Position numbers and translations under genes: made by a program. The notes under the pieces were generated by a model. That model saw only the letters and a list, made by a program, of their open reading frames with translations, was not told where the DNA came from and searched no databases. A stretch of DNA of 64,000 nt from UBA1858 sp965227695 (lineage in GTDB: Bacteria; Pseudomonadota; Gammaproteobacteria; UBA4575). This document shows positions 32,986 to 43,293 of the stretch, piece by piece. Where the stretch lies: the NCBI GenBank assembly GCA_965227695.1, contig OZ245760.1:744001-808000 (forward strand), read 5' to 3'. Position 1 is the stretch's first letter. Every line of letters begins with the position of its first letter.

Positions 32986-33954
32986 ATGAATAGAAGAGTG
33001 GCGAGTTTTGTGGGTTTGTTGTTGACGGCATTATGTTTCGGCCAGTCAGTATACGCCAATCAGGCGCCGCTGTATTATCTCGATCATCCTCTTGTGGGAA
33101 AGGTTTTCTCGGCCAGCGATCGACGCTGGGTGACAGAGTCACACCTTATAGGGATGCTGCAAGACAAACAGTTCATACTGCTTGGAGAGAGCCATACAAA
33201 CCCGGTACACCATGCCGGCCAGGCGCGCCTGATTGAACGCTGGCTAAAAGCAGAAAAACCGACGGCACTGGTGCTCGAGATGCTGGCATATGGGGACGAA
33301 TCACCGGCAAATGATTCCGAATTCACGCTCGAAGCGCTGACTACAAGCCTGGAGGAAGAGGCCCGTGGATGGCAATGGCAGTTGTACGCGCCACTTCTGG
33401 CTTTACATATTAAACATCAGCTGCCGATGCATGGCGGTAACCTGGTTTCCGCACAGAAACATGACTTCTCCTCGGGGCAATCCTGTCAATTGTCACGGCA
33501 GGATATGACCATTGATGTATGTGATCTGTTTGCGTCATCCCAACAGAAGTATCTGCAGCAACTAATATTTGCAGCGCATTGTGACTATCTCCCGATGGCG
33601 CAGACGCCTCCACTGATGCGTATCCAGATTGCCAAGGATGCCTCATTAGCCATGACAATGGCAGAAATGGGTGATTCACACCAGGTCGCCCTGATTGCCG
33701 GGGCGATTCATGTTCGCAAAGACATTGGTGTGCCTGTACACTTGCACAAGCTGGGTTATTCACCCGAAACCTCGGTAGCCAGTGTAGCGTTTGTTAATGT
33801 GCAACCGGAAAAATTACAGGTGGATGATTATTTTGATGAAGTAGGGGTGGCCGATCAATACGATTACGTGATTTTCACAGCAAGCGAACGTAATCAGGAC
33901 CCCTGTATCGAATTTTCAGAGCAACTCAGGAAAATGAAAAAAACAGATAGCTAA
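32986..33954 (+). CDS. ChaN-like heme-binding/iron-regulated protein
   Basis: 322 residues with an N-terminal signal peptide (about 1-24). It shows the ChaN/COG3016 core: FILLGESHTNPVHHAGQARLI, ALVLEMLAYGDE and the later MAEMGDSHQVALIAGAIHVRKDIGVPVHL. Family members bind heme near the membrane in iron-regulated systems. It is not clearly a lipoprotein here. It lies directly upstream of the dynamin-like gene. Confidence 0.83.
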   Translation: MNRRVASFVGLLLTALCFGQSVYANQAPLYYLDHPLVGKVFSASDRRWVTESHLIGMLQDKQFILLGESHTNPVHHAGQARLIERWLKAEKPTALVLEMLAYGDESPANDSEFTLEALTTSLEEEARGWQWQLYAPLLALHIKHQLPMHGGNLVSAQKHDFSSGQSCQLSRQDMTIDVCDLFASSQQKYLQQLIFAAHCDYLPMAQTPPLMRIQIAKDASLAMTMAEMGDSHQVALIAGAIHVRKDIGVPVHLHKLGYSPETSVASVAFVNVQPEKLQVDDYFDEVGVADQYDYVIFTASERNQDPCIEFSEQLRKMKKTDS

Positions 33955-33978
33955 AATTTACAAGACCGCCGAATTGCC

Positions 33979-35403
33979 ATGCAAGATAAAATTACCGCCG
34001 AAAGAGTCAATAGCTTACAGAAGCATCTGGAGCAGGAAAATCCTTTACTGGTTTCAGTTGTTGACAAGTTCATCGAGCTTGATCAGGTCGGACTGGGGCT
34101 CGGGGTGTTAACTGAACGTGACTCCTACACCACCGAAATTTCATGGTGGCCGCTGATATCAGTACTCGGTACTTTCTCGGCAGGCAAGTCGAGCTTTATC
34201 AACCAATATGTCGGGCAGAATATACAAAAGACAGGTAACCAGGCGGTGGATGATAAATTTACGGTACTGTGTTTTAGCAGTGATGAAACAGTCCGCGTTC
34301 TTCCCGGGATTGCACTGGATGCAGATCCGCGCTTTCCTTTTTACCAGATGAGCGAAGCCATTGAAAAAGTGGCGGAAGGGGAAGGGTCGAGGATAGATAC
34401 CTACCTTCAGTTAAAAACCTGTCCGACAGATATAATGCGCGGAAAGATACTTATCGATTCGCCGGGTTTTGATGCCGACTCGCAAAGAGACTCTACACTA
34501 AGAATTACCGATCATATAATTAATCTGTCTGATCTGGTGCTGGTGTTTTTTGATGCCAGGCACCCCGAGCCTGGTGCAATGAAAGATACACTGGAGCACC
34601 TGGTGGCCGGCACTGTTCGACGCAAGGATGCCAATAAAATCATGTTTATCCTGAACCAGATTGATACGACGGCGGCAGAAGATAATCTGGAAGATGTGGT
34701 CGCTGCCTGGCAGCGCGCCATTGCACAGGGTGGGCTGGTAAGTGGAAGTTTTCATACGCTATATAATGACCAGGCTGCGGTGAAGTTCGAGGATGAAAGT
34801 CTGATGAATCGCTACAGGAAAAAGCGTGATGAAGATTTAAATGAAATCACCAAGCGTATAAATCAGGTTAGTGTAGAGCGGGCATATCGTATTATTGGCG
34901 CGCTGGAAAACTATTCCAACCGTATTGAAAAAGAAATTGTGCCTGAAATACAAAACGCTGTCAGCAGCTGGAAAAAACGCGTATTGATTGCCGATGCTGT
35001 GGTTCTGATTCCTTTATTTGTGTTCTTTCTGGCACACACTATTTCCAACGGTTACTGGCAAGGAGCGAATTTTATTTTGCCGGCAATGAGTCAATCAGAA
35101 CATGCCACCCTGGTCTCAACTGGTGTGCTGGCATTACTGCTCGCCGGCTTTGTTTTAATTCATTTTATTCTTCGCACTACGCTTGCGAGATGGTATGCAC
35201 GTGGATTAGCCGAAGATGGTTATTATGGTAATGTACGGGCCGCATTTATGAAAAATACCCGCTGGTTCAGAAGCCTTTTGCGCAAACAAATCGCGGGATG
35301 GGATAAAAAAGCCGTGCATAAAATCAGCGAATTACGTGATTCGGCGGACAGTTTCGTACAAAACCTCAATGATCAGTATACCAACCCTTCGGGAAACAGC
35401 TAA
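33979..35403 (+). CDS. Dynamin-like GTPase with C-terminal membrane helices
   Basis: 474 residues with a large GTPase domain: P-loop GTFSAGKSS at about 64-72, switch-II-like IDSPGFDADS at about 160-169, and FILNQIDTTA (N/TKxD equivalent NQID) at about 215-224. A helical stalk region and two transmembrane helices at about 338-356 and 379-397 follow. This is the layout of bacterial dynamin-like membrane-remodelling proteins. The gene lies 24 bases after the ChaN-like gene. Membrane fission/fusion role is inferred from the family. Confidence 0.78.
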   Translation: MQDKITAERVNSLQKHLEQENPLLVSVVDKFIELDQVGLGLGVLTERDSYTTEISWWPLISVLGTFSAGKSSFINQYVGQNIQKTGNQAVDDKFTVLCFSSDETVRVLPGIALDADPRFPFYQMSEAIEKVAEGEGSRIDTYLQLKTCPTDIMRGKILIDSPGFDADSQRDSTLRITDHIINLSDLVLVFFDARHPEPGAMKDTLEHLVAGTVRRKDANKIMFILNQIDTTAAEDNLEDVVAAWQRAIAQGGLVSGSFHTLYNDQAAVKFEDESLMNRYRKKRDEDLNEITKRINQVSVERAYRIIGALENYSNRIEKEIVPEIQNAVSSWKKRVLIADAVVLIPLFVFFLAHTISNGYWQGANFILPAMSQSEHATLVSTGVLALLLAGFVLIHFILRTTLARWYARGLAEDGYYGNVRAAFMKNTRWFRSLLRKQIAGWDKKAVHKISELRDSADSFVQNLNDQYTNPSGNS

Positions 35404-35601
35404 GGGCTGACGACTCTTATGCCTGAAAACATGTAAGAGCGCAGGCAGACTTTCATGTTGCGGGGGACTTCAGCAGAATCTGCTTTGTCTTGCTGCCCTG
35501 GCAGGCACCTGCGTGTCAGCCTTCAATTTTCAGCATTGTTGAAACAACACAAGGCCGATAATTGGCCCGCGTGATGATGACTAAAACAGAACTTATTTTG
35601 C

Positions 35602-36525
35602 GTGTTAAAACAACCGGCCGATAAACATATATTGCTGGGCCTGGCACTTGCGGGGTTTGGTACTTTGCTTTTTTCGTTCAAGTCCATTTTTATAAAATTT
35701 CTGTATCAGTACGGCCTTGATGCGGATGCCGTGCTGGTCTTGCGTATGGCTCTGTCACTGCCGGTATACCTTGGCATTCTGTTTTGGACGCTGGCAATGA
35801 ATAAAACAGGGCATCGATTGAACTTATCTGTTCTTTGGAAAATCTTCTTGCTGGGATTTTTAGGTTATTATCTGGCTTCGCTGCTTGATCTGATGAGCCT
35901 GGAGTTAATCAGTGCTCAGCTTGAAAGGCTGGGTTTGTTTACTTATCCATTTATGGTCGCAATACTTGGGCATTTTTTCTTTAAGGAAAGAATTACCCGA
36001 AGAATTATCTATTCATTATTAATCACCTATGCCGGCCTGTATGTTGTGATGAGCCAGGAGCTAAGGTTAACAGGTGAGGGAGTAGTGGAAGGAACGCTGC
36101 TGGTGCTTGCATCTGCGTTGAGTTTTGCTCTTTATGTTCTGTTTGGAAAAAAATACATAAGTGCTTTAGGTACCCGCCTATTCACCTGTATTGCGATGAT
36201 TTCATCCTGCCTGTTTGGTCTGCTGCATGGCGCGATGACGCTTGATGCGGGAGTTTTTTATATTAATCATGCCGCCTGGTTCTGGTTGTTGATGCTGGTG
36301 ACGGTAAGCACGATTATTCCAAGTTTTATGATGCTTGAGGCGATTCATCGAATCGGCCCGACACAAACAGGGATCGTTGGGATGCTTGGTCCCGTATTTA
36401 CCATTTTACTGGCAATTTATTTACTGGATGAGCCTTTCACTGTCTGGCTGGTGGTTGGTGTCAGTTTAATGATGCTGGGTGTGTGGAACCTGTTAAATGA
36501 TGAGAATAAACGCCAGTCAGCTTAA
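35602..36525 (+). CDS. EamA/DMT-family transporter
   Basis: 307 residues, about ten transmembrane helices in two EamA repeats. The second repeat contains AIHRIGPTQTGIVGMLGPVFTIL, typical of DMT exporters. Substrate cannot be read from sequence. ORF begins at a possible TTG/ATG boundary near 35602; the exact start is uncertain by a few codons. Confidence 0.83.
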   Translation: MLKQPADKHILLGLALAGFGTLLFSFKSIFIKFLYQYGLDADAVLVLRMALSLPVYLGILFWTLAMNKTGHRLNLSVLWKIFLLGFLGYYLASLLDLMSLELISAQLERLGLFTYPFMVAILGHFFFKERITRRIIYSLLITYAGLYVVMSQELRLTGEGVVEGTLLVLASALSFALYVLFGKKYISALGTRLFTCIAMISSCLFGLLHGAMTLDAGVFYINHAAWFWLLMLVTVSTIIPSFMMLEAIHRIGPTQTGIVGMLGPVFTILLAIYLLDEPFTVWLVVGVSLMMLGVWNLLNDENKRQSA

Positions 36526-36597
36526 TTAAAATGTGCCACTATATATCGGAGCAGTGGCTCAGTTTGCGCGATCTGGCTGGCAGGTATCACCAACAGG

Positions 36598-37083
36598 CTA
36601 GTCCAGATCCGTGGTTCTTCGTATGGCACGCATGATGATATAAATCCACGGCCAGACAATGGCGCTGGTGAGCGCCGGTGACCAGTATGTCCAGGATTCC
36701 GGGTCCTGTCCCAGTACGCCGTAAACCCACAACGACACACTCATGTGCGGAAGCAGGATCATGGCAACAAACAGGGCCTGCTGATGCAAAGGGTAAACCC
36801 GTACGCGCTGGTAAAACCGGATACTGATATAGGCAGTCAGTGCAAAACCCAGCGCATGCTGTCCAAGCAATGCGCCACGTAACACATCAACCATCAGGCC
36901 AAGGCCCCAGGCCGTACCAATGCCGATCCAGCGCGGCGTGGTCATGCTCCAGTAGATTACCATGAGCAGTATCCATTCAGGTCTGAATGGCTCTGCCCAT
37001 ACCGGAATAGGCATAATTGTCAGTAAAGTCGCCGCAATCAGTGATCCAAACAGGACGTAATAGGTTCTTGCCGTCTTGCTCAT
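36598..37083 (-). CDS. mreD: Rod shape-determining protein MreD
   Basis: 161 residues, four to five membrane helices, the inner-membrane partner of MreC in the elongasome. Its start overlaps the mreC stop by four bases. Standard mreBCD order and small hydrophobic size support the call; motif-level evidence is limited because MreD is poorly conserved. Confidence 0.88.
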   Translation of the reverse strand: MSKTARTYYVLFGSLIAATLLTIMPIPVWAEPFRPEWILLMVIYWSMTTPRWIGIGTAWGLGLMVDVLRGALLGQHALGFALTAYISIRFYQRVRVYPLHQQALFVAMILLPHMSVSLWVYGVLGQDPESWTYWSPALTSAIVWPWIYIIMRAIRRTTDLD

Positions 37084-37982
37084 TGGGTCACGGGCTCTTG
37101 CTCCGGGACTACTTTTGATTGGACAGTCTCATCCTTGGGCGGTTGTGTCCATAGCAATAACACCTCCCGAATAGTGTCGAGATTTGCCAGCGGCCTGGCT
37201 TCTATAGCCAGAAATGCCTCCCCCGGGCGATTATTGATAGTGGTGACTTCGGCGATGGGGTAATTAGGCGGGTAGCGGCCATCAAGTCCCGATGTGTGAA
37301 ATAAGTCACCGATGCGTATGTCAGCCGAGGATGAAACATTCTTTAACTCTACGCGGTCGGTTTTACCGCTCCCGACCAGTAATGCCCTTAAATTGGTACG
37401 ATTGCTCTCTGCCAATAATGCGTGATTAGGGTCCGAGATTAATAGCGCTGATGCATGGGTTGCGTACACTTCAGTCACCTGTCCAATGATCCCTTTGGCA
37501 CCCACCAGTGGCTGGCCCTGATAAACACCCTGCTTTTTCCCTTTATTGATGGTGATCAACTGTTTGAAAGGGTGCAGATCTACGGAAAGAATTTCTGCAA
37601 TTAATACATGTTCGCTGGATGTCTGCACTGGCGAATCGAGTAATTGTCGTAGGCGTGCGTTTTCCTGTTCCAGCAAGGCAAGTCTTTGTAATTTTGCCTG
37701 ATTAAATAATGCCTGTTCACGCAGCGCCTGATTTTCTTCTATCAGATCATTGTGACTGGCAAGGTTTTCACTGACAAATTCGGCTAATGCGAATGGCATA
37801 TGCGCGAGATACTGTAATGGGTAGGTCGCTGTTGCAAGTGTGGATCGCACCACCTGTAAATGCTGATAGCGATGATCAACTGTCATGATAATGACAGAGA
37901 CAATAACTAATAACAGGAGCTTGGAAGAGGCCGAGGCGTCAAAAGTAAATAGAGGTTTAATCAGAGCCTCCTTGCAATTCAA
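37080..37982 (-). CDS. mreC: Cell shape-determining protein MreC
   Basis: 300 residues: N-terminal membrane helix (about 18-38), a coiled-coil region rich in Gln/Leu with ENQALREQALFNQAKLQRLA, and two beta-barrel domains with VYQGQPLVGAKGIIGQV and GLDGRYPPNYPIAEV. Part of the peptidoglycan elongasome. Lies between mreB (53-base gap) and mreD. Confidence 0.93.
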   Translation of the reverse strand: MNCKEALIKPLFTFDASASSKLLLLVIVSVIIMTVDHRYQHLQVVRSTLATATYPLQYLAHMPFALAEFVSENLASHNDLIEENQALREQALFNQAKLQRLALLEQENARLRQLLDSPVQTSSEHVLIAEILSVDLHPFKQLITINKGKKQGVYQGQPLVGAKGIIGQVTEVYATHASALLISDPNHALLAESNRTNLRALLVGSGKTDRVELKNVSSSADIRIGDLFHTSGLDGRYPPNYPIAEVTTINNRPGEAFLAIEARPLANLDTIREVLLLWTQPPKDETVQSKVVPEQEPVTQ

Positions 37983-38035
37983 TTATTATAGCATATATCA
38001 CGCGTTACCAGACAGAGAGACCGAGCTGAGTTTTA

Positions 38036-39079
38036 TTATTCTCCAGTGAGTAGATCGCTGCCAAATTCATCAAGTATCTCGAGTACTTTACCGCCACCTC
38101 GGGCGACCGAAGTGAGAGGATCTTCGGCGACAATGACCGGGATACCCGTCTCTTCCATAATCAGGCGATCGAGGTCACGCAATAACGCACCACCGCCAGT
38201 GAGCACGATTCCGCGTTCCGCGACATCCGCCCCCAGTTCCGGCGGTGTTTGTTCCAGCGCTGTTTTCACGGCACTTACGATGCCATATAGCGGTTCCTGC
38301 AAGGCCTCAAGAATTTCATTGCTATTTAACGAGAAGCTTTTTGGCACACCTTCGGATAAATTTCGTCCCTTGACTTCAATTTCAAGCATATCTTTGCCGG
38401 GGTAAGCGGTGCCAATTTCCTGTTTAACCCGTTCAGCGGTCGACTCTCCGATCAGTACGCCATAATTACGACGCACGTAGCTAATGATGGCGTCATCGAA
38501 CTTGTCACCACCAATCCTGACAGACGCAGAGTAGACAATTCCATTCAGGGATAACACAGCCACTTCCGAGGTGCCGCCGCCAATGTCGAGTATCATCGAG
38601 CCACGCGCTTCATCAATGGGCAGGCCGGCCCCGATCGCCGCCGCGATGGGTTCTTCTATCAGGTAGGTTTTTCGTGCCCCGGCACCATCAGCTGACTCAC
38701 GTATGGCACGTCTTTCCACCTGCGTGGCGCCACACGGGACACACACCAATACACGTGGGCTGGGTCTGAGTAACATGTTTTTATGTACTGCGCGGATAAA
38801 ATGCTGCAGCATGCGTTCTGTAGTGGTGAAATCAGCAATTACACCATCTTTCATTGGACGGATCGCTTCGATATTGGCGGGTGTTCGGCCCAACATGCGC
38901 TTGGCTGCCGTGCCAACGGCCTCAATTGAACGTGTTCCGGTGTTAGGGTCATTGCGAATTGCCACTACGGAGGGTTCGTTGAGTACAATGCCTTTGTCCC
39001 GCACGTAAATAAGCGTGTTGGCGGTACCTAGATCAATAGAAAGATCGTTAGAGAATAATCCTAAAATTCGTCCAATCAT
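38036..39079 (-). CDS. mreB: Rod shape-determining actin homologue MreB
   Basis: 347 residues; actin-like ATPase that organises lateral cell wall synthesis. Motifs: SIDLGTANTLIYVRDKGIVL (phosphate 1), MILDIGGGTSEVAVLSLNG (phosphate 2), and GIVLTGGGALLRDLD (adenosine). Divergent from gatC with about 115 bases between starts. Confidence 0.97.
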   Translation of the reverse strand: MIGRILGLFSNDLSIDLGTANTLIYVRDKGIVLNEPSVVAIRNDPNTGTRSIEAVGTAAKRMLGRTPANIEAIRPMKDGVIADFTTTERMLQHFIRAVHKNMLLRPSPRVLVCVPCGATQVERRAIRESADGAGARKTYLIEEPIAAAIGAGLPIDEARGSMILDIGGGTSEVAVLSLNGIVYSASVRIGGDKFDDAIISYVRRNYGVLIGESTAERVKQEIGTAYPGKDMLEIEVKGRNLSEGVPKSFSLNSNEILEALQEPLYGIVSAVKTALEQTPPELGADVAERGIVLTGGGALLRDLDRLIMEETGIPVIVAEDPLTSVARGGGKVLEILDEFGSDLLTGE

Positions 39080-39194
39080 GTAGGGAAGTGTGGGTAATTA
39101 TCACAGGAATAGATAAGGTACTCTAACAGCGGGTATGGGTTTGGGCAAGACGTTATCTATGGTACCTTTCACTACCTTATTTATGGAGCAAACC

Positions 39195-39482
39195 ATGACA
39201 CTTTCAACAGAAGATCTACGTAACATAGCAAAACTGGCGAAATTGCAAATTAATGAGGGAGAGCTTGATCAGTATAAAGAGGACCTGTCTCGAATCCTGG
39301 AGTTTGTCGATCAGATGAATCAGGCCAATGTCGAGGCAATTGAGCCGATGGCGCATCCCCAGGAGATGGCTCAGACATTACGCTCAGATCAAGTGACAGA
39401 AATTAATCAGCGGGATATTTTTCAAAAAGTGGCGCCTGCAACCCGGGACGGGTTATATCTTGTGCCAAAAGTGATTGAGTGA
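39195..39482 (+). CDS. gatC: Asp/Glu-tRNA amidotransferase subunit C
   Basis: 95 residues: TLSTEDLRNIAKLAKLQI, then LSRILEFVDQMNQ, and LRSDQV, as in GatC. The start is placed at ATG 39195 because the family sequence begins there; ATG 39183 is four codons earlier. GatCAB converts misacylated Glu-tRNA-Gln or Asp-tRNA-Asn to the correct amide form. A 151-base gap separates it from gatA. Confidence 0.92.
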   Translation: MTLSTEDLRNIAKLAKLQINEGELDQYKEDLSRILEFVDQMNQANVEAIEPMAHPQEMAQTLRSDQVTEINQRDIFQKVAPATRDGLYLVPKVIE

Positions 39483-39633
39483 GTTGCCACCATATATCTG
39501 TATTTTATGATGTTGCCAAAACCAGCCCCGGTGGCATCATGTATTAGCAATAACAATAAATGACTCGGTTTCATAGGCTAAACATATTGCAAACCAGAGT
39601 ATCAGAAGAATTACATGGAAAGATCGTATCAGC

Positions 39634-41082
39634 ATGCATAATTTAACTTTGGCGCAGCAGATTAAAGCGCTTGCAGAAAAACAGTTCAGTCGGGAAGAAC
39701 TGGTAAAACATCAAATACAACGTATTGAAGAGCACGATCAGGCGCTCAATGCGTTTATCACATTAACGCCGGAGAGTGCGATTGAAAAGGCCCGGCAATT
39801 GGATACACAGGGCGCTGATGAAAGCCTGTTGAAGGGTGTGCCAATCGCTTTGAAAGATATATTTTGCACACAGGGAGTGAGAACCTCCTGTGCTTCCAGG
39901 ATGCTGGACAATTTTATTGCACCCTATGATGCAACCGTGGTGACCAGGCTCAACGAGGCCGGTGCGATCTCCCTGGGTAAAACCAACATGGATGAATTTG
40001 CGATGGGTTCATCATCGGAATCCAGTTATTACGGTGCCGTAAAAAACCCCTGGGACACACGTTGCGTCCCGGGTGGTTCATCCGGTGGCTCGGCTTCGGC
40101 AGTGGCTGCCCGTCTTGTTTCAGCGAGTATGGGAACTGACACCGGCGGCTCGATTCGATTACCCGCGGCGTTTTGTGGTATCACGGGTTTAAAGCCTACC
40201 TATGGCCGCGTGCCTCGTTATGGAATGATCGCGTATGCGTCAAGCCTGGATCAGGGTGGCCCGTTCGGCATTACTGCAGAAGATTGTGCCTATATGTTGC
40301 AGGCCATCGCCGGTTACGATGATCGTGACTCCACCAGTGTCGATCGTGAAGTACCAAACTATATTGCTGGTTTGGGAGAGTCGGTCAAAGGAATGCGTGT
40401 CGGGCTGCCGAAGGAGTTTTTTCAGCAGGGACTGGATACAGGCATCGCGGAAACAATTGAGCAGGCATGTGATGCGCTGAAAAATCTGGGCTGTAAGATT
40501 AAGCAAATTTCTTTGCCGAATGCGAAGCTGGCGATTGCTGCTTATTACGTGTTGGCGCCCGCGGAATGCTCATCCAATCTGTCGCGTTATGATGGCGTGC
40601 GCTTTGGATATCGCTGTGATGCACCTGTGGATCTCGAAGACATGTATTGTCGCACACGCAGTGAAGGATTTGGCGATGAAGTGAAGCGCCGTATTATGAT
40701 TGGTACCTATGCATTATCGGCCGGTTACTACGATGCCTATTACCTGAAAGCGCAGAAAATCCGTCGCCTGATCAGTGACGATTATAAAGCCGCGTTTAAT
40801 GAAGTCGATGTGGTGCTGAGCCCAACCTCACCAACGACGGCATTTAAAGTCGATGAAAAGTCAGATGATCCGGTCACCATGTATCTGACCGATATTTATA
40901 CCATTGGCGTCAATCTGGCGGGATTACCGGGAATCTCCCTGCCGGCAGGTTTCCAGCAAGGATTGCCTGTCGGTATGCAACTGGTCAGCAATTACTTTGA
41001 TGAAATGACATTGCTGAATCTGGGGCATCAATATCAGCAGCTGACGCAATATCACCTGCAAATACCGGGCGGATACGAATAG
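39634..41082 (+). CDS. gatA: Asp/Glu-tRNA amidotransferase subunit A
   Basis: 482 residues, amidase-signature enzyme that releases ammonia from glutamine. Catalytic Lys in GVPIALKDIF, the glycine/serine-rich signature PGGSSGGSASAVAA with cis-Ser, and TDTGGSIRLPAAFCG with the nucleophilic Ser. All three are present, so the subunit looks active. Followed nine bases later by gatB. Confidence 0.96.
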   Translation: MHNLTLAQQIKALAEKQFSREELVKHQIQRIEEHDQALNAFITLTPESAIEKARQLDTQGADESLLKGVPIALKDIFCTQGVRTSCASRMLDNFIAPYDATVVTRLNEAGAISLGKTNMDEFAMGSSSESSYYGAVKNPWDTRCVPGGSSGGSASAVAARLVSASMGTDTGGSIRLPAAFCGITGLKPTYGRVPRYGMIAYASSLDQGGPFGITAEDCAYMLQAIAGYDDRDSTSVDREVPNYIAGLGESVKGMRVGLPKEFFQQGLDTGIAETIEQACDALKNLGCKIKQISLPNAKLAIAAYYVLAPAECSSNLSRYDGVRFGYRCDAPVDLEDMYCRTRSEGFGDEVKRRIMIGTYALSAGYYDAYYLKAQKIRRLISDDYKAAFNEVDVVLSPTSPTTAFKVDEKSDDPVTMYLTDIYTIGVNLAGLPGISLPAGFQQGLPVGMQLVSNYFDEMTLLNLGHQYQQLTQYHLQIPGGYE

Positions 41083-41091
41083 GTGGAAACT

Positions 41092-42534
41092 ATGCAATGG
41101 GAAGTGATTATCGGACTGGAAATACATGTCCAGTTAAATACAACATCAAAAATATTTTCTGGTGCCGCGACGGCCTATGGCGCACAGCCCAATACGCAGG
41201 CCTGCGCGGTTGATCTGGGATTGCCGGGTGTGCTGCCCGTTCTCAATAAAGAGGCGGTTGCCAAAGCGGTACTGTTTGGTCTGGCCGTGGATGCAACCAT
41301 CAACGATGGTTCGGTGTTTGATCGCAAAAACTATTTTTATCCCGATTTGCCCAAAGGGTACCAAATCAGCCAGTTGGCTATCCCTATCGTGGAGCATGGA
41401 AAGCTGGATATTGTCGCAGAAGATGGCACAGTAAAAACTGTTGGTATCACGCGTGCGCACCTTGAAGAAGATGCGGGTAAGTCACTGCATGAAGATCTGG
41501 ATGGGATGACCGGCATCGATTTGAATCGGGCCGGCACACCGCTGATTGAAATCGTCTCTGAGCCTGAAATGCATTCGGCCAAAGAGGCTGTCGCTTATAT
41601 GAAAAAAATACACTCCATCGTTCAGTATCTGGATATTTGCGATGGCAACATGCAGGAAGGTTCTTTTCGCTGCGATGCAAATGTGTCTGTGCGGCGTAAA
41701 GGGGATAGTCAACTGGGTACACGCACAGAGACTAAAAATTTAAATTCATTTCGATTCGTTGAACGGGCAATTAATTTTGAAATCGAGCGCCAGATAGATC
41801 TAATAGAAAATGGCGACCAGGTGGTGCAGGAAACCCGGCTATATGATGCGGAGAATGATTCAACTCGAACCATGCGCAGCAAAGAGGAAGCCAATGATTA
41901 TCGATATTTTCCTGATCCGGACCTGCTGCCCGTGAAACTGGGAGAAGGTCTGATCGAGCAGTTACGCTCCCGTATGCCCGAATTGCCGGATGTAAAAAAA
42001 CAGCGTTTCGTTGATGATTATGGGTTGAATCAGAATGATGCAGATCAACTGAGTGCATCAAGATTACTGGCCGATTATTTCGAAGAGGTTTTACGCTTTG
42101 CCGATAAAGCGCATGCCAAGGTGGCAGCCAATTGGGTGCTCGGCGAACTGACCGCCGCATTAAATCAGCATAACATTGCTGTCTCTCAAAGCCCGGTGAG
42201 TGCCGAACGACTTGCCCGGTTAATACTGCGTATTAAAGACAACACAATATCCGGTAAAATTGCTAAAGAAGTGTTTCAGGATATGTGGGAGCGCGATAAA
42301 ACCGCAGATGCAGTGATTGAAGAGAAAGGGTTGCAGCAAATATCTGACGTGGCGGAGCTGGAAGCTATCGTTGATCAGGTGATTGCCGAAAATCCCGCGC
42401 AGGTTGAACAATATCTGTCAGGTAAAGACAAAGTATTTGGTTTTTTTGTTGGTAATGTGATGAAGGCAACCAAGGGAAAAGCCAATCCCACGCAGGTGAA
42501 TGATCTCCTGAAAAGCCGGCTTAAAAAAGACTAG
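41092..42534 (+). CDS. gatB: Asp/Glu-tRNA amidotransferase subunit B
   Basis: 480 residues from ATG 41092, preceded by AGGTGG; an in-frame GTG at 41083 would add three residues. WEVIIGLEIHVQL at the N terminus, then EEDAGKSLHED, EGSFRCDANVSVR and the C-terminal YqeY-like tail domain are typical GatB features. It contains the ATP-dependent transamidation site that uses ammonia from GatA. Confidence 0.95.
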   Translation: MQWEVIIGLEIHVQLNTTSKIFSGAATAYGAQPNTQACAVDLGLPGVLPVLNKEAVAKAVLFGLAVDATINDGSVFDRKNYFYPDLPKGYQISQLAIPIVEHGKLDIVAEDGTVKTVGITRAHLEEDAGKSLHEDLDGMTGIDLNRAGTPLIEIVSEPEMHSAKEAVAYMKKIHSIVQYLDICDGNMQEGSFRCDANVSVRRKGDSQLGTRTETKNLNSFRFVERAINFEIERQIDLIENGDQVVQETRLYDAENDSTRTMRSKEEANDYRYFPDPDLLPVKLGEGLIEQLRSRMPELPDVKKQRFVDDYGLNQNDADQLSASRLLADYFEEVLRFADKAHAKVAANWVLGELTAALNQHNIAVSQSPVSAERLARLILRIKDNTISGKIAKEVFQDMWERDKTADAVIEEKGLQQISDVAELEAIVDQVIAENPAQVEQYLSGKDKVFGFFVGNVMKATKGKANPTQVNDLLKSRLKKD

Positions 42535-42673
42535 ATACCGGGTGCGCCATGAACGAGTCCGGGAATTCTTTGACAATCATGGATCAGTCCTGAAATCATG
42601 CAACGCACATGGCTGCCTATCCTGTACCGGTCTTTCCAGAAACTACTAAAATCCAAATTAGCCGTAAAAGATA

Positions 42674-43246
42674 ATGAAAGTACTGATCGTCTATGCACAC
42701 CCTAATCCGCTTAGCTTTAATCAATCCATCTTGAAGGTTGTCAAGAACGCTTTTGATAAAAAGGGCGCATCGGTGAAGCTAAAAGATTTATATGCCGAGC
42801 GTTTTGATCCCGTGCTGGGCGAAGCCCAATTGTCACTGCAAAATGAAGGTAAGTTGCCAGATGACATTCAACATGAACAGGAGTTGGTCGCCTGGGCTGA
42901 TACTATTGTGGTCATATACCCGCTATGGTGGTTTGACCGGCCAGCGATCCTTAAGGGATGGTTTGATCGTGTATTTACTAACGGGTTTGCCTTTAGTTTT
43001 GACGAGCAGGGTATTCAGGGTCTGTTAAAAGATAAACGTGCCATCGTGATAGTGACTGCCGGAGGCACAAAAGAAGACTTTGGCAAAAATGCAGATCAAT
43101 TAACAAAAAGCACTACCGAGGGAACACTGGCATTTTGTGGTATCACTGATATTGTTGATCGTGTTTTTTACTCGGTACCTGTCGTTGATAATCAAGCGCG
43201 AAAAATGATGCTTGCTGAAATTGAATCTCTGGTGGAAAATTTTTAA
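42674..43246 (+). CDS. NAD(P)H oxidoreductase, flavodoxin-like fold
   Basis: 190 residues in the NAD(P)H:quinone oxidoreductase (YwrO/KefF/MdaB-like) group: KVLIVYAHPNPLSFNQSI binds FMN phosphate, and IYPLWWFDRPAILKGWFDRVF gives the flavin-ring site. Likely an FMN- or FAD-dependent two-electron quinone or electrophile reductase. Standalone gene with no obvious partner. Confidence 0.85.
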   Translation: MKVLIVYAHPNPLSFNQSILKVVKNAFDKKGASVKLKDLYAERFDPVLGEAQLSLQNEGKLPDDIQHEQELVAWADTIVVIYPLWWFDRPAILKGWFDRVFTNGFAFSFDEQGIQGLLKDKRAIVIVTAGGTKEDFGKNADQLTKSTTEGTLAFCGITDIVDRVFYSVPVVDNQARKMMLAEIESLVENF

Positions 43247-43293
43247 TTGCAAAAGTATATTTGATTCAGACACTATTCCGCCGTCGATTTATC

